The notes under the pieces: generated by a model
The model's input: only the letters and a program-made list of their open reading frames with translations
Database searches by the model: none
What the model was told of the DNA's origin: nothing
Program-made: the position numbers and the translations under genes
NCBI GenBank assembly: GCA_007121555.1
Contig: SKKH01000175.1
Span: 1-64,000 of the forward strand
Length of the DNA stretch: 64,000 nucleotides
From: Gemmatimonadota bacterium
GTDB taxonomy: Bacteria; Gemmatimonadota; Gemmatimonadetes; Longimicrobiales; Gaopeijiaceae
Direction of reading: 5' to 3'
Shown: positions 26,481 through 35,970 of the stretch, piece by piece
How the letters are laid out: the number at the start of each line of letters is the position of its first letter
Position numbering within the stretch: the stretch's first letter is position 1

Positions 26481-28562
26481 ATGAAAAGCATTCAACGGGG
26501 CACGGGCCTCGCTATAGGACTCCTGCTCCTGACCGCCCTCCCACTTGCGGCCCAGGCCGAGGCGGAGCTTCTGCGCCTCGTGCCCTCCCTCTCAGAGATC
26601 GAGGTGGCGGTGGGAGAGAGCGTGCCCCTCTCGGTAGAGGCCTTCGACGCCGAAGGCAACCCGGTGGGGGACGTGGAGCTCCGCTTCGCCGCCCCCAGAA
26701 CCGGACTCCACGTCCGAGACGGACAGGTCACGGGACGGGAAGTGGGACGCTACGCGATCCACGTGTCGGTGATCGTGCCCGACGGGCCTCGCCGCGTCCC
26801 CGCCTCGATCTACGTGGAGAACCCCCCTCCCGGGATGCCTATCGGACCCGCTCCCGCCCTGGAGATCCCGGTCCACGTGACCTGGCCGGGAATCGAGACC
26901 GTGGAGGTCACCTCCCCGTCCGCGACCTTCCATCCAGGCACGCGCATTCGTCACCGGGCCCGGGCCCTCCATGCCGATGGCACCACCCGCGAAGCCGAAG
27001 GGGTACGCTGGACCTCCTCGGATCCGGAGGTGGCCCAGGTGGACATCCACGGCTTCGTCACGGCTCTCGCACCGGGCGAGGTGGCCATCGAGGCCAGCGT
27101 GGAGGGAGTGACCGGCTCGGTGATCCGTAGAGTCGAGCCCTTCCCCGCCGAGGGGCTCACCCTCCGGTCCGATGTCGACGAGGTCCGGACCGGGGATGTG
27201 GTTCGCCTCCAGCTCCAGGCCTGGGATTCAGCGGGAGAGGAGGTGGCTGCGCCCCCTGCAGAGTGGAGCTACCAGCACCAGCCCCACGACTCGATCATGG
27301 CCCGGGGCGCCGGCGCCCACGTGGAGGAGGGTGTCTTCGTGGCGGAGGTGCCAGGGGTCTACACGGTCACAGCCATGGCAGGGGACCGGGCAGCCCGAGC
27401 CACCTTCGAGGTCCATCCCCGGCAGGTTCTCCACCGGGCCCATCTGGTGGGCCGAGGTGAGGTCACACATGATCGGACCCGGGACTTCTGGGTCTTCGAG
27501 GGATTGGACGGGCGGGACTACGCCATCTCCGGATCCTCGGGCTTCGCCTACGTCTGGGATGTGACCGATCCCGGCAACATGATTCGGACCGATTCCATCT
27601 TCGTGGACGCCCGCAGCGTGAACGACGTGAAGGTATCGCCCGACTCCCGCTACGCCGTACTCACACGAGAGGGGGCTTCGGACCGGGTGAATGGAGTGAT
27701 CCTCCTGGACCTGGAGAATCCCGCCAACCCCGCGGTCGCCTCGGAGCAGACCGCCGGACTCACCGGGGGTGTTCACAACGTCTGGCCGGAGAACGACTAT
27801 CTGTACGCCCTCTCCGGAGGACAGCGATACGTGATCATCGATGTCTCGGACATCTACGACCCCCGGGTCGTGGGTGAGTACGCTCATCCCAACTCCTCGA
27901 TCCATGACGTCATCGTCCACGAAGGGATCGCCTACTCCTCGGAGTGGGAAAACGGAATCGTCGTGGTGGACGTGGGCAACGGCCAGTGGGGCGGTACGCC
28001 CGAAGCCCCGGTCTTCGTGACCCAGGTCCGCTTTCCCGAGATGCTCACCCACACGATCTGGCCCTACGAGGAGCCCTCGAGCGGCCGCTTCTACCTGCTG
28101 GCCTCCGACGAGCTCTGGCCCCGGGTGGGTTCGCCTCTGGAGGGCTACGCTGACCTGCTCGCCTTCGATCCTGAGACCGGAGAGGGAGGCCGGCCGGCCC
28201 ACACCGGTGGATACGTGCACATCATCGACTTCACCGATCCGGAGAACGCGAAGAAGGTGGCCCGGTATCAGATGGGCGAATACGGCACCCACAACCCCTG
28301 GATCGAAGACGGCATCCTCTACCAGGCCTACTACGAGGGAGGGGTTCGGATCATGGACGTCTCCGGGGAGCTGAGAGGAGACCTCCTGGCCCAGGGACGG
28401 GAGATGGTGGTCTACAAGCCCTATGACCCCCAGGGGTTCATCGCCAACGCTCCCATGGTCTGGAGCGTCATGCCCCACAAGGGCCACATCTTCTTCTCAG
28501 ACGCCAACAGTGGGCTCTGGGCCATCCAGATCGAACCCCGGGAACACCGGGCGATCTTCTGA
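26481..28562 (+). CDS. LVIVD-repeat propeller protein with Ig-like (BIG2-type) domains, tandem paralogue
   Basis: 693 residues with the same order of domains as the gene 33 bp upstream: signal peptide (about 1-25, LPLAAQA), Ig-like region, BIG2-like domain (GVRWTSSDPEVAQVDIHG), third beta domain, propeller. Blocks such as VNDVKVSPDSRYAVLTREG and GEGGRPAHTGGYVHIIDF are identical in both, while the Ig-like half is more divergent. This is a recent tandem duplication, with the propeller conserved and the presumed binding arms changing. Same operon; 67 bp before the M24 gene. Confidence 0.88.
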   Translation: MKSIQRGTGLAIGLLLLTALPLAAQAEAELLRLVPSLSEIEVAVGESVPLSVEAFDAEGNPVGDVELRFAAPRTGLHVRDGQVTGREVGRYAIHVSVIVPDGPRRVPASIYVENPPPGMPIGPAPALEIPVHVTWPGIETVEVTSPSATFHPGTRIRHRARALHADGTTREAEGVRWTSSDPEVAQVDIHGFVTALAPGEVAIEASVEGVTGSVIRRVEPFPAEGLTLRSDVDEVRTGDVVRLQLQAWDSAGEEVAAPPAEWSYQHQPHDSIMARGAGAHVEEGVFVAEVPGVYTVTAMAGDRAARATFEVHPRQVLHRAHLVGRGEVTHDRTRDFWVFEGLDGRDYAISGSSGFAYVWDVTDPGNMIRTDSIFVDARSVNDVKVSPDSRYAVLTREGASDRVNGVILLDLENPANPAVASEQTAGLTGGVHNVWPENDYLYALSGGQRYVIIDVSDIYDPRVVGEYAHPNSSIHDVIVHEGIAYSSEWENGIVVVDVGNGQWGGTPEAPVFVTQVRFPEMLTHTIWPYEEPSSGRFYLLASDELWPRVGSPLEGYADLLAFDPETGEGGRPAHTGGYVHIIDFTDPENAKKVARYQMGEYGTHNPWIEDGILYQAYYEGGVRIMDVSGELRGDLLAQGREMVVYKPYDPQGFIANAPMVWSVMPHKGHIFFSDANSGLWAIQIEPREHRAIF

Positions 28563-28629
28563 GCGCCGAAGCCATGACGAGACATCCCGAACACACGAGT
28601 TCCAGGACATCCATGAGAGAGGACCCACG

Positions 28630-30270
28630 ATGAGGCCCAGCGGCATCGATCCCCGAAACGTCCTCCAGGTGGCTCCCAGTCCGCGTGACCGCGGATGGGA
28701 CGCTCCAGGCCGGCCACGCACGGCTCTCCTTCCCCTTCTGATGGGCGTCCTCGCCCTGGGCATGGTCCTCACCGGTTGTGCCGAGGCGCCGGGGAGTGAG
28801 ACAGACACCTGGCACGCTTCGCCCATTGAGGAGACTCGGCCGCTCTTCACCGAACACTTCCCCCCCGAGGAGTTCGCGGAACGACGGGACCGCGTCTATG
28901 ACGCCATTGGCTCCGATGCCATCGCCGTGATCCAGGGGGCTCCCACGCCCATGGGCTTCGTGGCCTTCCGGCAGTCCAACGAATTCTATCACCTTACCGG
29001 GATCGAATCCCCCCACGCCTACCTGATCCTTGACGGCGCCGATCGCGAAGCCACCCTCTACCTGGCCAATCGGAAAGAGGGTCGCGAATACGGTGAGGGA
29101 AAGGTCCTCTCCGCCGAGGACGCGGACCTGGTACAGGAGCTCGCCGGAATCTCACGGGTTCGCTCCATCGACGACCTTCGATCCGACCTCCAGGCCCGGG
29201 GTGGAGCGGCAGCGGTGTACGCGCCCTTCGCCCCACCGGAGCTTCGAGCGACCACCCGGAACATGGCGAACCGCACCCTCGGGGACATTGCGGAAGACCC
29301 CATGGATGACCGGGAACCCCGCCACGAGCGCTTCCTGGCGCTCCTCCGCTCGGACCTGGGGGTGAGCGAGCTTCAGGACCTCAACCCCATCCTGGATGAG
29401 ATCCGGATGATCAAGAGCGAGCGGGAGCTCCAGATGATCCGGGCGTCCAGCCGACTCCACGGGCTGGCCATCATGGAAGCCATGCGGGCCACTGAACCCG
29501 GCGTCACCGAGTACGACATCGAAGCGGTGGCCCGATACGTCTTCTGGCGTCACGGGGCCATGGGAAGCGCCTACTACGCCCTCTCCCACGTGGCCTCCAA
29601 CGCCCACATGAACCACTACCACGCCGGAGTGCGTGAGGCGCTCGACGGCGACATGATCCTCCTGGACTACGGCGCCGACTATCACTACTACGTGAGCGAC
29701 ATGGGTCGGATGTGGCCGGCCAACGGCCGCTTCAATGATGTGCAGCGGGAGCTCTACGGGTTCTACCTCGCCTTCTACGAGGCCATCCTCGACCGGATCC
29801 GCCCCGGGGTCTCCGCCCAGCAGGTGAAGCTGGAGGCGCTGGAGGAGATCGACGACATCCTGGCATCATGGGAGTTTTCCCGGGACAGCTACGAAGCCGC
29901 GGCCCGGGACTTCGTGGAGGCCTACCGTCGGGGAGCGCAGAACCCTGACACCCGACTCGGCCACGGGGTGGGGATGGCCGCCCACGACCCGTTTCCATAC
30001 GAGGGCGAGCTTCTTCCCGGCATGGTCTTCGTGATCGAGCCCCAGTTCCGGGTCTCCGACGAGATGATCTACATCCGCCTCGAGGATACGATCATCCTTA
30101 CGGAGGATGGAGCGGAGATCGTCACCGACTTCGTGCCCCGAGACATGGAGAGCATCGAACGGTTGGTGCAACAGAGGGGCATCCTGCAGGACTACCAGCG
30201 CCTCATGAGCGAAGACGGGGAGTTCCTCGACGCGGCGGACCGGCTGCTCTCAGCGGCCCGGGGGAACTGA
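28630..30270 (+). CDS. M24 family aminopeptidase P/prolidase-like lipoprotein
   Basis: 546 residues. The ATG at 28630 follows GAGAGGA; the longer open frame from 28423 overlaps the previous gene without support. A lipobox (GMVLTGC) places it in the envelope, unusual for a family that is mostly cytosolic. An N-terminal creatinase-like domain (about 75-235) precedes the pita-bread domain. All five metal ligands are seen: Asp346 and Asp357 (DYGADYHYYVSD), His445 (GHGVGM), Glu470 (FVIEPQF) and Glu485 (RLEDT). It should remove an N-terminal residue preceding proline, or split Xaa-Pro dipeptides, using two metal ions. Operon with the LVIVD pair and the YncE-like gene (2 bp downstream). Confidence 0.92.
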   Translation: MRPSGIDPRNVLQVAPSPRDRGWDAPGRPRTALLPLLMGVLALGMVLTGCAEAPGSETDTWHASPIEETRPLFTEHFPPEEFAERRDRVYDAIGSDAIAVIQGAPTPMGFVAFRQSNEFYHLTGIESPHAYLILDGADREATLYLANRKEGREYGEGKVLSAEDADLVQELAGISRVRSIDDLRSDLQARGGAAAVYAPFAPPELRATTRNMANRTLGDIAEDPMDDREPRHERFLALLRSDLGVSELQDLNPILDEIRMIKSERELQMIRASSRLHGLAIMEAMRATEPGVTEYDIEAVARYVFWRHGAMGSAYYALSHVASNAHMNHYHAGVREALDGDMILLDYGADYHYYVSDMGRMWPANGRFNDVQRELYGFYLAFYEAILDRIRPGVSAQQVKLEALEEIDDILASWEFSRDSYEAAARDFVEAYRRGAQNPDTRLGHGVGMAAHDPFPYEGELLPGMVFVIEPQFRVSDEMIYIRLEDTIILTEDGAEIVTDFVPRDMESIERLVQQRGILQDYQRLMSEDGEFLDAADRLLSAARGN

Positions 30271-30272
30271 GC

Positions 30273-31451
30273 ATGCGTGGAGTCACCGCCCGAATCCACT
30301 CCCTCGTCGTAGGAGGAGTCCTGCTGGGCTCCATCCTCATGGCCGGGCCCGATCCGGCCCTGGCCCAGACCTCCTCTGCTCCCGAGGCGGACTACTGGGT
30401 CTGGGTCGGCGCGGAATCCGACGACCTGATCCACCGAATCCGTTTCGGACCCGACGGAGCCGTGATGGAGAAACAGGTCGGTGTGGGAGTGAATCCCACC
30501 GAGACCGAGGGGCCCCACGGTCTCGCCGTCTCCCCCGATGGCCGGTATCTCTATATGACCACGGGCCATGGGACCCCCGACGGGATGCTCTGGAAGTACG
30601 AGCTGGGTCCCGACACCCTGGTGGCCGGGCCCACCCGCCTCGGACAGTTCCCGGCGTCTCTGGACGTCACCCCCGACGGCCTCTTCGTCTTCGTAGCGAA
30701 CTTCAACCTCCATGGACAGCACGTGCCCTCGACCATGTCGGCGGCCTATGGACCGGAGCTCTACGAGATCGAGCAGATCGAGCTCTGCGTCATGCCCCAC
30801 GGGGCGCGGGCCAGTCCATCGGGGAACCGGATCTACACGGTCTGCATGATGGATGAACAGCTGGTGGAGGTGGACGCAGGGAGGTTCGAGGTGGCCCGAC
30901 GCTTCTCGGTGGCCGAGGGCTCGGAAGGACCAATCGAAGAGCATGGCGACCATGCCGGGCATCACGGTGCGCACCCGGGCGGAGGCGTCATGAGCCACGA
31001 CGACCTGGGCTGCTCTCCCACCTGGGCGTCGCCCCACCCGGAGGGCGACCGCGTCTATGTGGCGTGCAACCGAGGGGACCGGATCCTGGAGGTCGATCTG
31101 GCCGGCTGGAGCCTGGCTCGAACCTTCGAGACCGGTCGAGGTCCCTACAACCTGGAGGTCACCCCCGACGGTCGACTTCTCGTCGTCACCCTCAAGCAGG
31201 GCAATGCCGTGGAGTTCATCGACCTGGCTTCGGGGGAGACCGTCGGTCGATCCGAGACCTCGACCACGGTGGTCCACGGGGTGGCGTTGTCACCGGACAG
31301 CCGATACGCCTTCGTGAGTGTGGAGGGGGTCGGCCAGGAACCCGGCAAGGTGGACATCTTCGACCTGGAGAGCTTCCAGCGGGTGGCCGACGTCCCCGTG
31401 GGCCGCCAGGCTTCGGGCATCGCCTTCTGGAAGATGGAAGAGCGTCCGTAG
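30273..31451 (+). CDS. YncE-like secreted beta-propeller with a His-rich loop
   Basis: 392 residues, starting 2 bp after the M24 stop. Signal peptide about 1-31 (DPALAQ). The remainder is seven-bladed propeller repeats (GLAVSPDGRYLYMTTG, SLDVTPDGLFVFVANF, RASPSGNRIYTVC, NLEVTPDGRLLVVTL, GVALSPDSRYAFVSVEG), as in YncE/YVTN proteins. Between blades, near residues 219-240, is a conspicuous insert EEHGDHAGHHGAHPGGG followed by SHDD, which could bind metal. No enzyme motif. Last gene before the terminator at 31472, so it shares transcription with the LVIVD proteins and the M24 metallopeptidase. Confidence 0.85.
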   Translation: MRGVTARIHSLVVGGVLLGSILMAGPDPALAQTSSAPEADYWVWVGAESDDLIHRIRFGPDGAVMEKQVGVGVNPTETEGPHGLAVSPDGRYLYMTTGHGTPDGMLWKYELGPDTLVAGPTRLGQFPASLDVTPDGLFVFVANFNLHGQHVPSTMSAAYGPELYEIEQIELCVMPHGARASPSGNRIYTVCMMDEQLVEVDAGRFEVARRFSVAEGSEGPIEEHGDHAGHHGAHPGGGVMSHDDLGCSPTWASPHPEGDRVYVACNRGDRILEVDLAGWSLARTFETGRGPYNLEVTPDGRLLVVTLKQGNAVEFIDLASGETVGRSETSTTVVHGVALSPDSRYAFVSVEGVGQEPGKVDIFDLESFQRVADVPVGRQASGIAFWKMEERP

Positions 31452-31471
31452 AAAGAAGGAGGGCGAGTGAG

Positions 31472-31507
31472 CGGCCTTCAGGGATCTCCCTGAGGGCCGT
31501 TCTTCTT
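31472..31507 (+). terminator. Intrinsic terminator after the LVIVD-M24-YncE operon
   Basis: A 13-bp stem (31472-31484 with 31487-31499, one T-G pair) is followed by TTCTTCTT. It separates this operon from the aminotransferase/RidA genes. Confidence 0.88.
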
Positions 31508-31651
31508 GCCCCGGACCCGGCCCTGTCCCACGTTGGCCCTGTCCGCCCGTGCCGTCAGGAACCACCCGGAGGGCTCCTCGCGCGTTTCCTGCAGCGAGAG
31601 CGTCCTCCCGCGACCCGGAGGTTGCCGGGTCGGGACCGACCGGAGGTCTCC

Positions 31652-32977
31652 ATGCCCGACCGTCGAAGCTTTCTCACCTCCCTGGCCGGAGCCGGGGCTG
31701 CCGCCCTCCTCGGGCCTGCCGCCGCCGCCGCGCGCACGTCCCCGGCATATCTCCACCCTCAAGGAATGGCCAGGGCCCTCGACGCCTTTCAGGGCGAGTC
31801 CCGAAGCCCTGCGGAGGCCGCGTCCGACGAGGACCTCTGGCGAGAGGTCCAGCAGGCCTTCACCGTGGACCGGAGCATGGTGAATCTCAACAACGGGGGG
31901 GTGAGCCCGGCCCCCGCCGCCGTGCAGGAGGCCATGGCCCGGTATCTGGCTTTCTCGAACGAGGCGCCGGTCCACACTATGTGGAACGTCCTGGAGCCGC
32001 AGAAGGAAGGGGTCCGCCAGCGCCTGGCCCGGAGCTTCGGCTGCGATACCGAGGAGATGGCCATCACCCGGAACGCCTCCGAAGGGCTCCAGATCTGCCA
32101 GTTCGGCATCGATCTCGAGGCCGGCGACGAGGTCCTCACCACGGACCAGGACTATCCCCGGATGCTGACCACTTTCGAGCAGCGGGTGCGGCGAGAGGGA
32201 ATCGTGCTGAAGAAGTTCCCCATCCCGGTGCCGGCCGAGGACCCGGTCGAGATCGTACGGCTCTTCGAGGAGCGGATCACGGACCGGACCCGGCTGATCC
32301 TGATGTGTCACATGATCAACATCACCGGCCAGATTCTGCCCGTCCGCCCCGTGGTGGAGATGGCGCGGGAACGGGGCATCCCCGTCATCGTGGACGGAGC
32401 CCACGCCTACGCCCACTTCGACTTCGACCTCGACGACCTGGGTTGTGACTACTACGCCACCTCGCTGCACAAGTGGCTCTTCGCCCCGTTCGGCACCGGA
32501 TTCCTCTACGTCAGGCACGATAAGATTCCCGAGCTCTGGCCTCTCATGGCCTCACCGGAGACCCTGGACGACGACATCCGGAAGTTCGAGGAGATCGGAA
32601 CGCACCCGTGCGCCAACTACCTGGCCATCGGGGCGGCGCTGACCTTCCACCAGGGGATCGGACCCGCCCGGAAGGAGGCCCGACTGGTCCACCTCCGGAA
32701 CACCTGGGCCCAGGAGCTTCTGCAGGAGGATCGGGTGCACCTCCACACGAGCCTCGAGCCGGGCTTCGCGGCAGGGATCGCGAACGTGGCGGTGGAGGGC
32801 ATCGAGCCCGGGGAGCTGGCCCGTTTCCTCTGGGACCGCCACCGGATCATCGTGACCCCCATCTCTCACCCCGACTGCCGGGGACTCCGGATCAGCCCCT
32901 CGGTCTACACGACCGCCGAAGAGCTCCATCGCTTCGTAGACGGGGTCCGGCACGCCATCCGAAACGGGGTGGCCTGA
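31652..32977 (+). CDS. Tat-exported class V aminotransferase-fold PLP enzyme (isopenicillin-N-epimerase-like)
   Basis: 441 residues. GGAGG lies 6 nt before the ATG. A twin-arginine signal (DRRSFLTS followed by Ala-rich AAALLGPAAAAA) means it is folded with its cofactor in the cytoplasm and exported. The class V fold is clear: LNNGGVSPAP near 78, NASEGLQIC near 146, VDGAHAY with the cofactor-pairing Asp, and the Schiff-base Lys274 in SLHKWLF. Relatives include epimerases, cysteine desulfurases and lyases, so the reaction cannot be fixed from sequence. It is followed 5 bp later by a lipoprotein RidA, suggesting that it releases enamine/imine products in the periplasm. Confidence 0.9.
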   Translation: MPDRRSFLTSLAGAGAAALLGPAAAAARTSPAYLHPQGMARALDAFQGESRSPAEAASDEDLWREVQQAFTVDRSMVNLNNGGVSPAPAAVQEAMARYLAFSNEAPVHTMWNVLEPQKEGVRQRLARSFGCDTEEMAITRNASEGLQICQFGIDLEAGDEVLTTDQDYPRMLTTFEQRVRREGIVLKKFPIPVPAEDPVEIVRLFEERITDRTRLILMCHMINITGQILPVRPVVEMARERGIPVIVDGAHAYAHFDFDLDDLGCDYYATSLHKWLFAPFGTGFLYVRHDKIPELWPLMASPETLDDDIRKFEEIGTHPCANYLAIGAALTFHQGIGPARKEARLVHLRNTWAQELLQEDRVHLHTSLEPGFAAGIANVAVEGIEPGELARFLWDRHRIIVTPISHPDCRGLRISPSVYTTAEELHRFVDGVRHAIRNGVA

Positions 32978-32982
32978 CGATC

Positions 32983-33486
32983 ATGCACCTCCTCACCATC
33001 GGACCACATGCCCCCCTTCTTCTCCTCACGGCCCTCCTGGTTGTGGGATGTGCGGAGCCCCCTCCCCCTGCCGGGCCCCATCTCCCGGTACCCGTTCCCG
33101 AGGAGGTGGCGACCCCTGGAGCTCCCGAAGCCATCGGGCCCTACAGCCAGGGGATCCTGGCCGGCCACACCCTGTACCTGGCAGGCCAGATCGCCCTGGA
33201 CCCCGAGAGCGGAGAGATGGTCGAGGGTGGCATCGAGGCCGAGACCCACCGGGTGATGGAGAACCTCCAGGCCGTCCTCCACGCGGCGGGGATGGACTTC
33301 AACGACGTCGTGCAGAGCCAGGTCTTTCTCGTGGACCTGGAGGAGTTCGGCGCCATGAACGAGATCTACGGAGACTACCTCTCGGAACCCTTCCCGGCCC
33401 GCGCGACGGTCCAGGTAGCCGCCCTCCCCCGGGGGGCCAGGGTGGAAATTCAGATGGTGGCGGTGGGAGGCGCGGACCGCGACTGA
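32983..33486 (+). CDS. RidA family (YjgF/UK114) enamine/imine deaminase, predicted lipoprotein
   Basis: 167 residues, of which about 40 precede the RidA domain: a hydrophobic segment and lipobox LLVVGC, then a Pro-rich linker. The domain shows the family pattern PEAIGPYSQGI, LYLAGQIALDPESGEMV, AAGMDFNDVVQSQVFLVD and the key arginine Arg140 in PARATVQVAALPRGARVEI. RidA hydrolyses reactive 2-aminoacrylate-type intermediates made by PLP enzymes, normally in the cytosol. Here both the PLP enzyme 5 bp upstream and this protein carry export signals, so a periplasmic pair is likely. Confidence 0.92.
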   Translation: MHLLTIGPHAPLLLLTALLVVGCAEPPPPAGPHLPVPVPEEVATPGAPEAIGPYSQGILAGHTLYLAGQIALDPESGEMVEGGIEAETHRVMENLQAVLHAAGMDFNDVVQSQVFLVDLEEFGAMNEIYGDYLSEPFPARATVQVAALPRGARVEIQMVAVGGADRD

Positions 33487-33614
33487 CCCTGCCGGGCCAA
33501 CTGGCCTTCCCTCAGTTCTCTCCCTAATTTGCCACACTAACTCGATCGCCCTTCCCCCTCGTGCCTGGAGCCGAGGGGTGAAAGCCCCGGATCCATCCCG
33601 ACCCCGGTATCGGC

Positions 33615-35951
33615 ATGCTCAAACGCCTCGTCCGCATTCTCCCGCTCGCCCTGGCCCTGCTTCTCGTCGTCCCGCCCGCCCAGTCTCAGGAGATCCCCAC
33701 CCCCCTCGACCACTTCGGTCAGGAGATCGGTTCGGATGGGTTCCTCGCCGACTGGCAGGAACTCGCCGCCTATTACCGGAGCGTGGCCGAGGCCAGTCCC
33801 CGAATCACCCTGGAGCGGCTGGGTGATACGACGCTGGGTGAAGACTTCATCCAGATGGTCATCACCAGCGAGGAGAATCATCAGAACCTGGATCGCTACC
33901 TGGAGATCCAGCAGCTTCTGGCCGACCCGCGGAGGGTCTCCAGCGATGCGGAGGTCGAAGCCCTTAAGGAAGAGGGCCGGACCGTGGTCCTCATCACGAG
34001 CCACATCCACTCCACCGAGGTCGCGGCCGGGCAGATGCCGGCCCGCCTCGTCTACAATCTGGCCACCTCAGAGGACCCCGGGGTCCGGGAGATTCTCGAT
34101 GAGACGATCATCGTCCTGATCCCCTCGCTGAATCCCGACGGGACCCAGATGGTGTCGGAGTGGTGGCGGGAGTGGCAGGGCACCGAGTTCGAGGGCGCTC
34201 CCCTGCCCCGGCTCTACCACCACTACATCGGCCACAACAACAATCGGGACTGGTTCTTCTTCGCCCAGGTGGAGACCCAGATGACGGTGCTCCACGCCCA
34301 CAACCGCTGGAAGCCCCAGATCGTGCACGATGTGCACCAGATGGGCAACGCGGGCGCCCGCTTCTTCATCCCGCCCTACATCGATCCGGTGGAACCCAAT
34401 GTAGACCCCCGCCTCATCGCCGGCCTGAATCAACTCGGTCAGTACATGGCCGCGGAGATGACCAAGGACGGGATGGACGGTGTGGTCACGGGCGCGATCT
34501 TCGACATCTACACGCCCGCGCGGGCCTACATGCACTACCACGGAGGCGTCCGAATCCTCTCCGAGACCGCCCGGTCGGACTGGGCGAACCCCATCGAACA
34601 GACGATGGACGACCTCACGGGGGAGACCCGGGACTACAACCCGCGCGAGATGAGCGTGAAGTTCCCCTCGCCCTGGCAGGGAGGCCGGTGGGGGCTGGAT
34701 GACGCAGTGGACTACATGGAGGCCGGGGCCATGGCACTGCTGCGGAATGCCGCCAGGAATCGGGACTTCTGGCTCGACAACTTCGTCGAGATCCACCGGG
34801 ACGCGGTGGACGGGTGGGACCGCTGGCCCGAGGCCTGGGTCGTGACCGCCGACCAGGACAACGAGGTGGGGGTCGAGCAGCTCCTCCGGGTGCTCACCAC
34901 TGGGAACGTCGAGGTCCACCAGGCCGAGTCGGCCTTCGAGATCACGGATGCCTCCGCCGGGTCTTCCATGACCCGAAGCTTCCCGGCCGGGTCCTACGTG
35001 ATCCCCATGCAGCAGCCCTATGCGGCCTTCGCCCAGACCATGCTGGAGGCCCAGGAGTATCCGGACCTCCGGGAGTTTCCGGGCGGACCCCCGATCCGGC
35101 CGTATGACGCCACGGCGCACACCCTTCCCCTCCTCTTCAATGTGGAAACCGAGGCCGTGGAATCCCTTCCCGCGGGGGTGAGCCTCTCCGACCCCATCGA
35201 GCAGCGGACGGAGCTCACCTTTGACGTCCCCGCCCACCTTCAGGGAGCAGGGGCCCCCAGGATCGGACTCTACCGAGCCTATCAGGAACCCATGCCCGAG
35301 GGGTGGACCCGTTGGCTCTTCGACCACGCGGGCGTGGCCTACGAAGAAGTGAGGAACCAGGACGTCTGGGAGGGAGGACTCGGAGACCGCTACGACGTGA
35401 TCATCTTCCAGGATCAATCTCCGTCCTCCATCCTCAGCGGCTACAGCGAGGATATCATGCCGGCCCCCTACGCAGGGGGGATCGGTCCAGAAGGGGTGGA
35501 GGCGCTCCGCGAGTTCGTGGAGGGCGGAGGCCGGGTGGTCAGCATCGACGAGGCCACCGACTTCGCTATCGACGCCTTCGAGTTGAACATCCGGGACGCA
35601 GTGGCCGACCTTCCGCCGGAAGACTTCTACATCCCCGGCTCCATCCTTCGACTGGACCTGGATCCCTCGCATCCCATCAGCGAAGGGGAGCCTGCCGAGA
35701 ACATCGCGTGGTACTGGCGGACCAGTCGCGCCTTCGAGGTGAACGACGACCGGGCCACGGTCGTGGGCACCTATGGAGACGGGGACCCTCGACTGGCGGG
35801 CTGGGTCCTGGGTGAGGAGCACGTGGCCGGGCAACCCGCGCTCGTGGAGGTGGAGATCGGGCAGGGTTCGGTGGTCCTCTTCGGCTTCCAGCCCAACTTC
35901 CGGGGTCAGACGGTCGCCCTCTGGCCGCTTCTCTTCAACAGTCTCCGTTGA
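33615..35951 (+). CDS. M14 family zinc carboxypeptidase, secreted
   Basis: 778 residues. Signal peptide about 1-25 (AQSQ). The M14 catalytic domain occupies about 30-370: zinc ligands His132 and Glu135 (SHIHSTE), distal zinc His in the HDVHQ segment (238-241), SLNPDG substrate-site motif near 175, and a probable catalytic Glu in GGVRILSETARSDWA. The C-terminal 350 residues include a Rossmann/glutamine-amidotransferase-like region (IGLYRAYQEPM, YDVIIFQDQ, LREFVEGGGRVVSID) common in large bacterial M14 proteins. It removes C-terminal residues from peptides in the periplasm. A second, longer M14 protein is at 54438. The UDG gene starts 19 bp downstream. Confidence 0.92.
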   Translation: MLKRLVRILPLALALLLVVPPAQSQEIPTPLDHFGQEIGSDGFLADWQELAAYYRSVAEASPRITLERLGDTTLGEDFIQMVITSEENHQNLDRYLEIQQLLADPRRVSSDAEVEALKEEGRTVVLITSHIHSTEVAAGQMPARLVYNLATSEDPGVREILDETIIVLIPSLNPDGTQMVSEWWREWQGTEFEGAPLPRLYHHYIGHNNNRDWFFFAQVETQMTVLHAHNRWKPQIVHDVHQMGNAGARFFIPPYIDPVEPNVDPRLIAGLNQLGQYMAAEMTKDGMDGVVTGAIFDIYTPARAYMHYHGGVRILSETARSDWANPIEQTMDDLTGETRDYNPREMSVKFPSPWQGGRWGLDDAVDYMEAGAMALLRNAARNRDFWLDNFVEIHRDAVDGWDRWPEAWVVTADQDNEVGVEQLLRVLTTGNVEVHQAESAFEITDASAGSSMTRSFPAGSYVIPMQQPYAAFAQTMLEAQEYPDLREFPGGPPIRPYDATAHTLPLLFNVETEAVESLPAGVSLSDPIEQRTELTFDVPAHLQGAGAPRIGLYRAYQEPMPEGWTRWLFDHAGVAYEEVRNQDVWEGGLGDRYDVIIFQDQSPSSILSGYSEDIMPAPYAGGIGPEGVEALREFVEGGGRVVSIDEATDFAIDAFELNIRDAVADLPPEDFYIPGSILRLDLDPSHPISEGEPAENIAWYWRTSRAFEVNDDRATVVGTYGDGDPRLAGWVLGEEHVAGQPALVEVEIGQGSVVLFGFQPNFRGQTVALWPLLFNSLR

Positions 35952-35970
35952 GGTCGAAGCCCGCGCCCGC

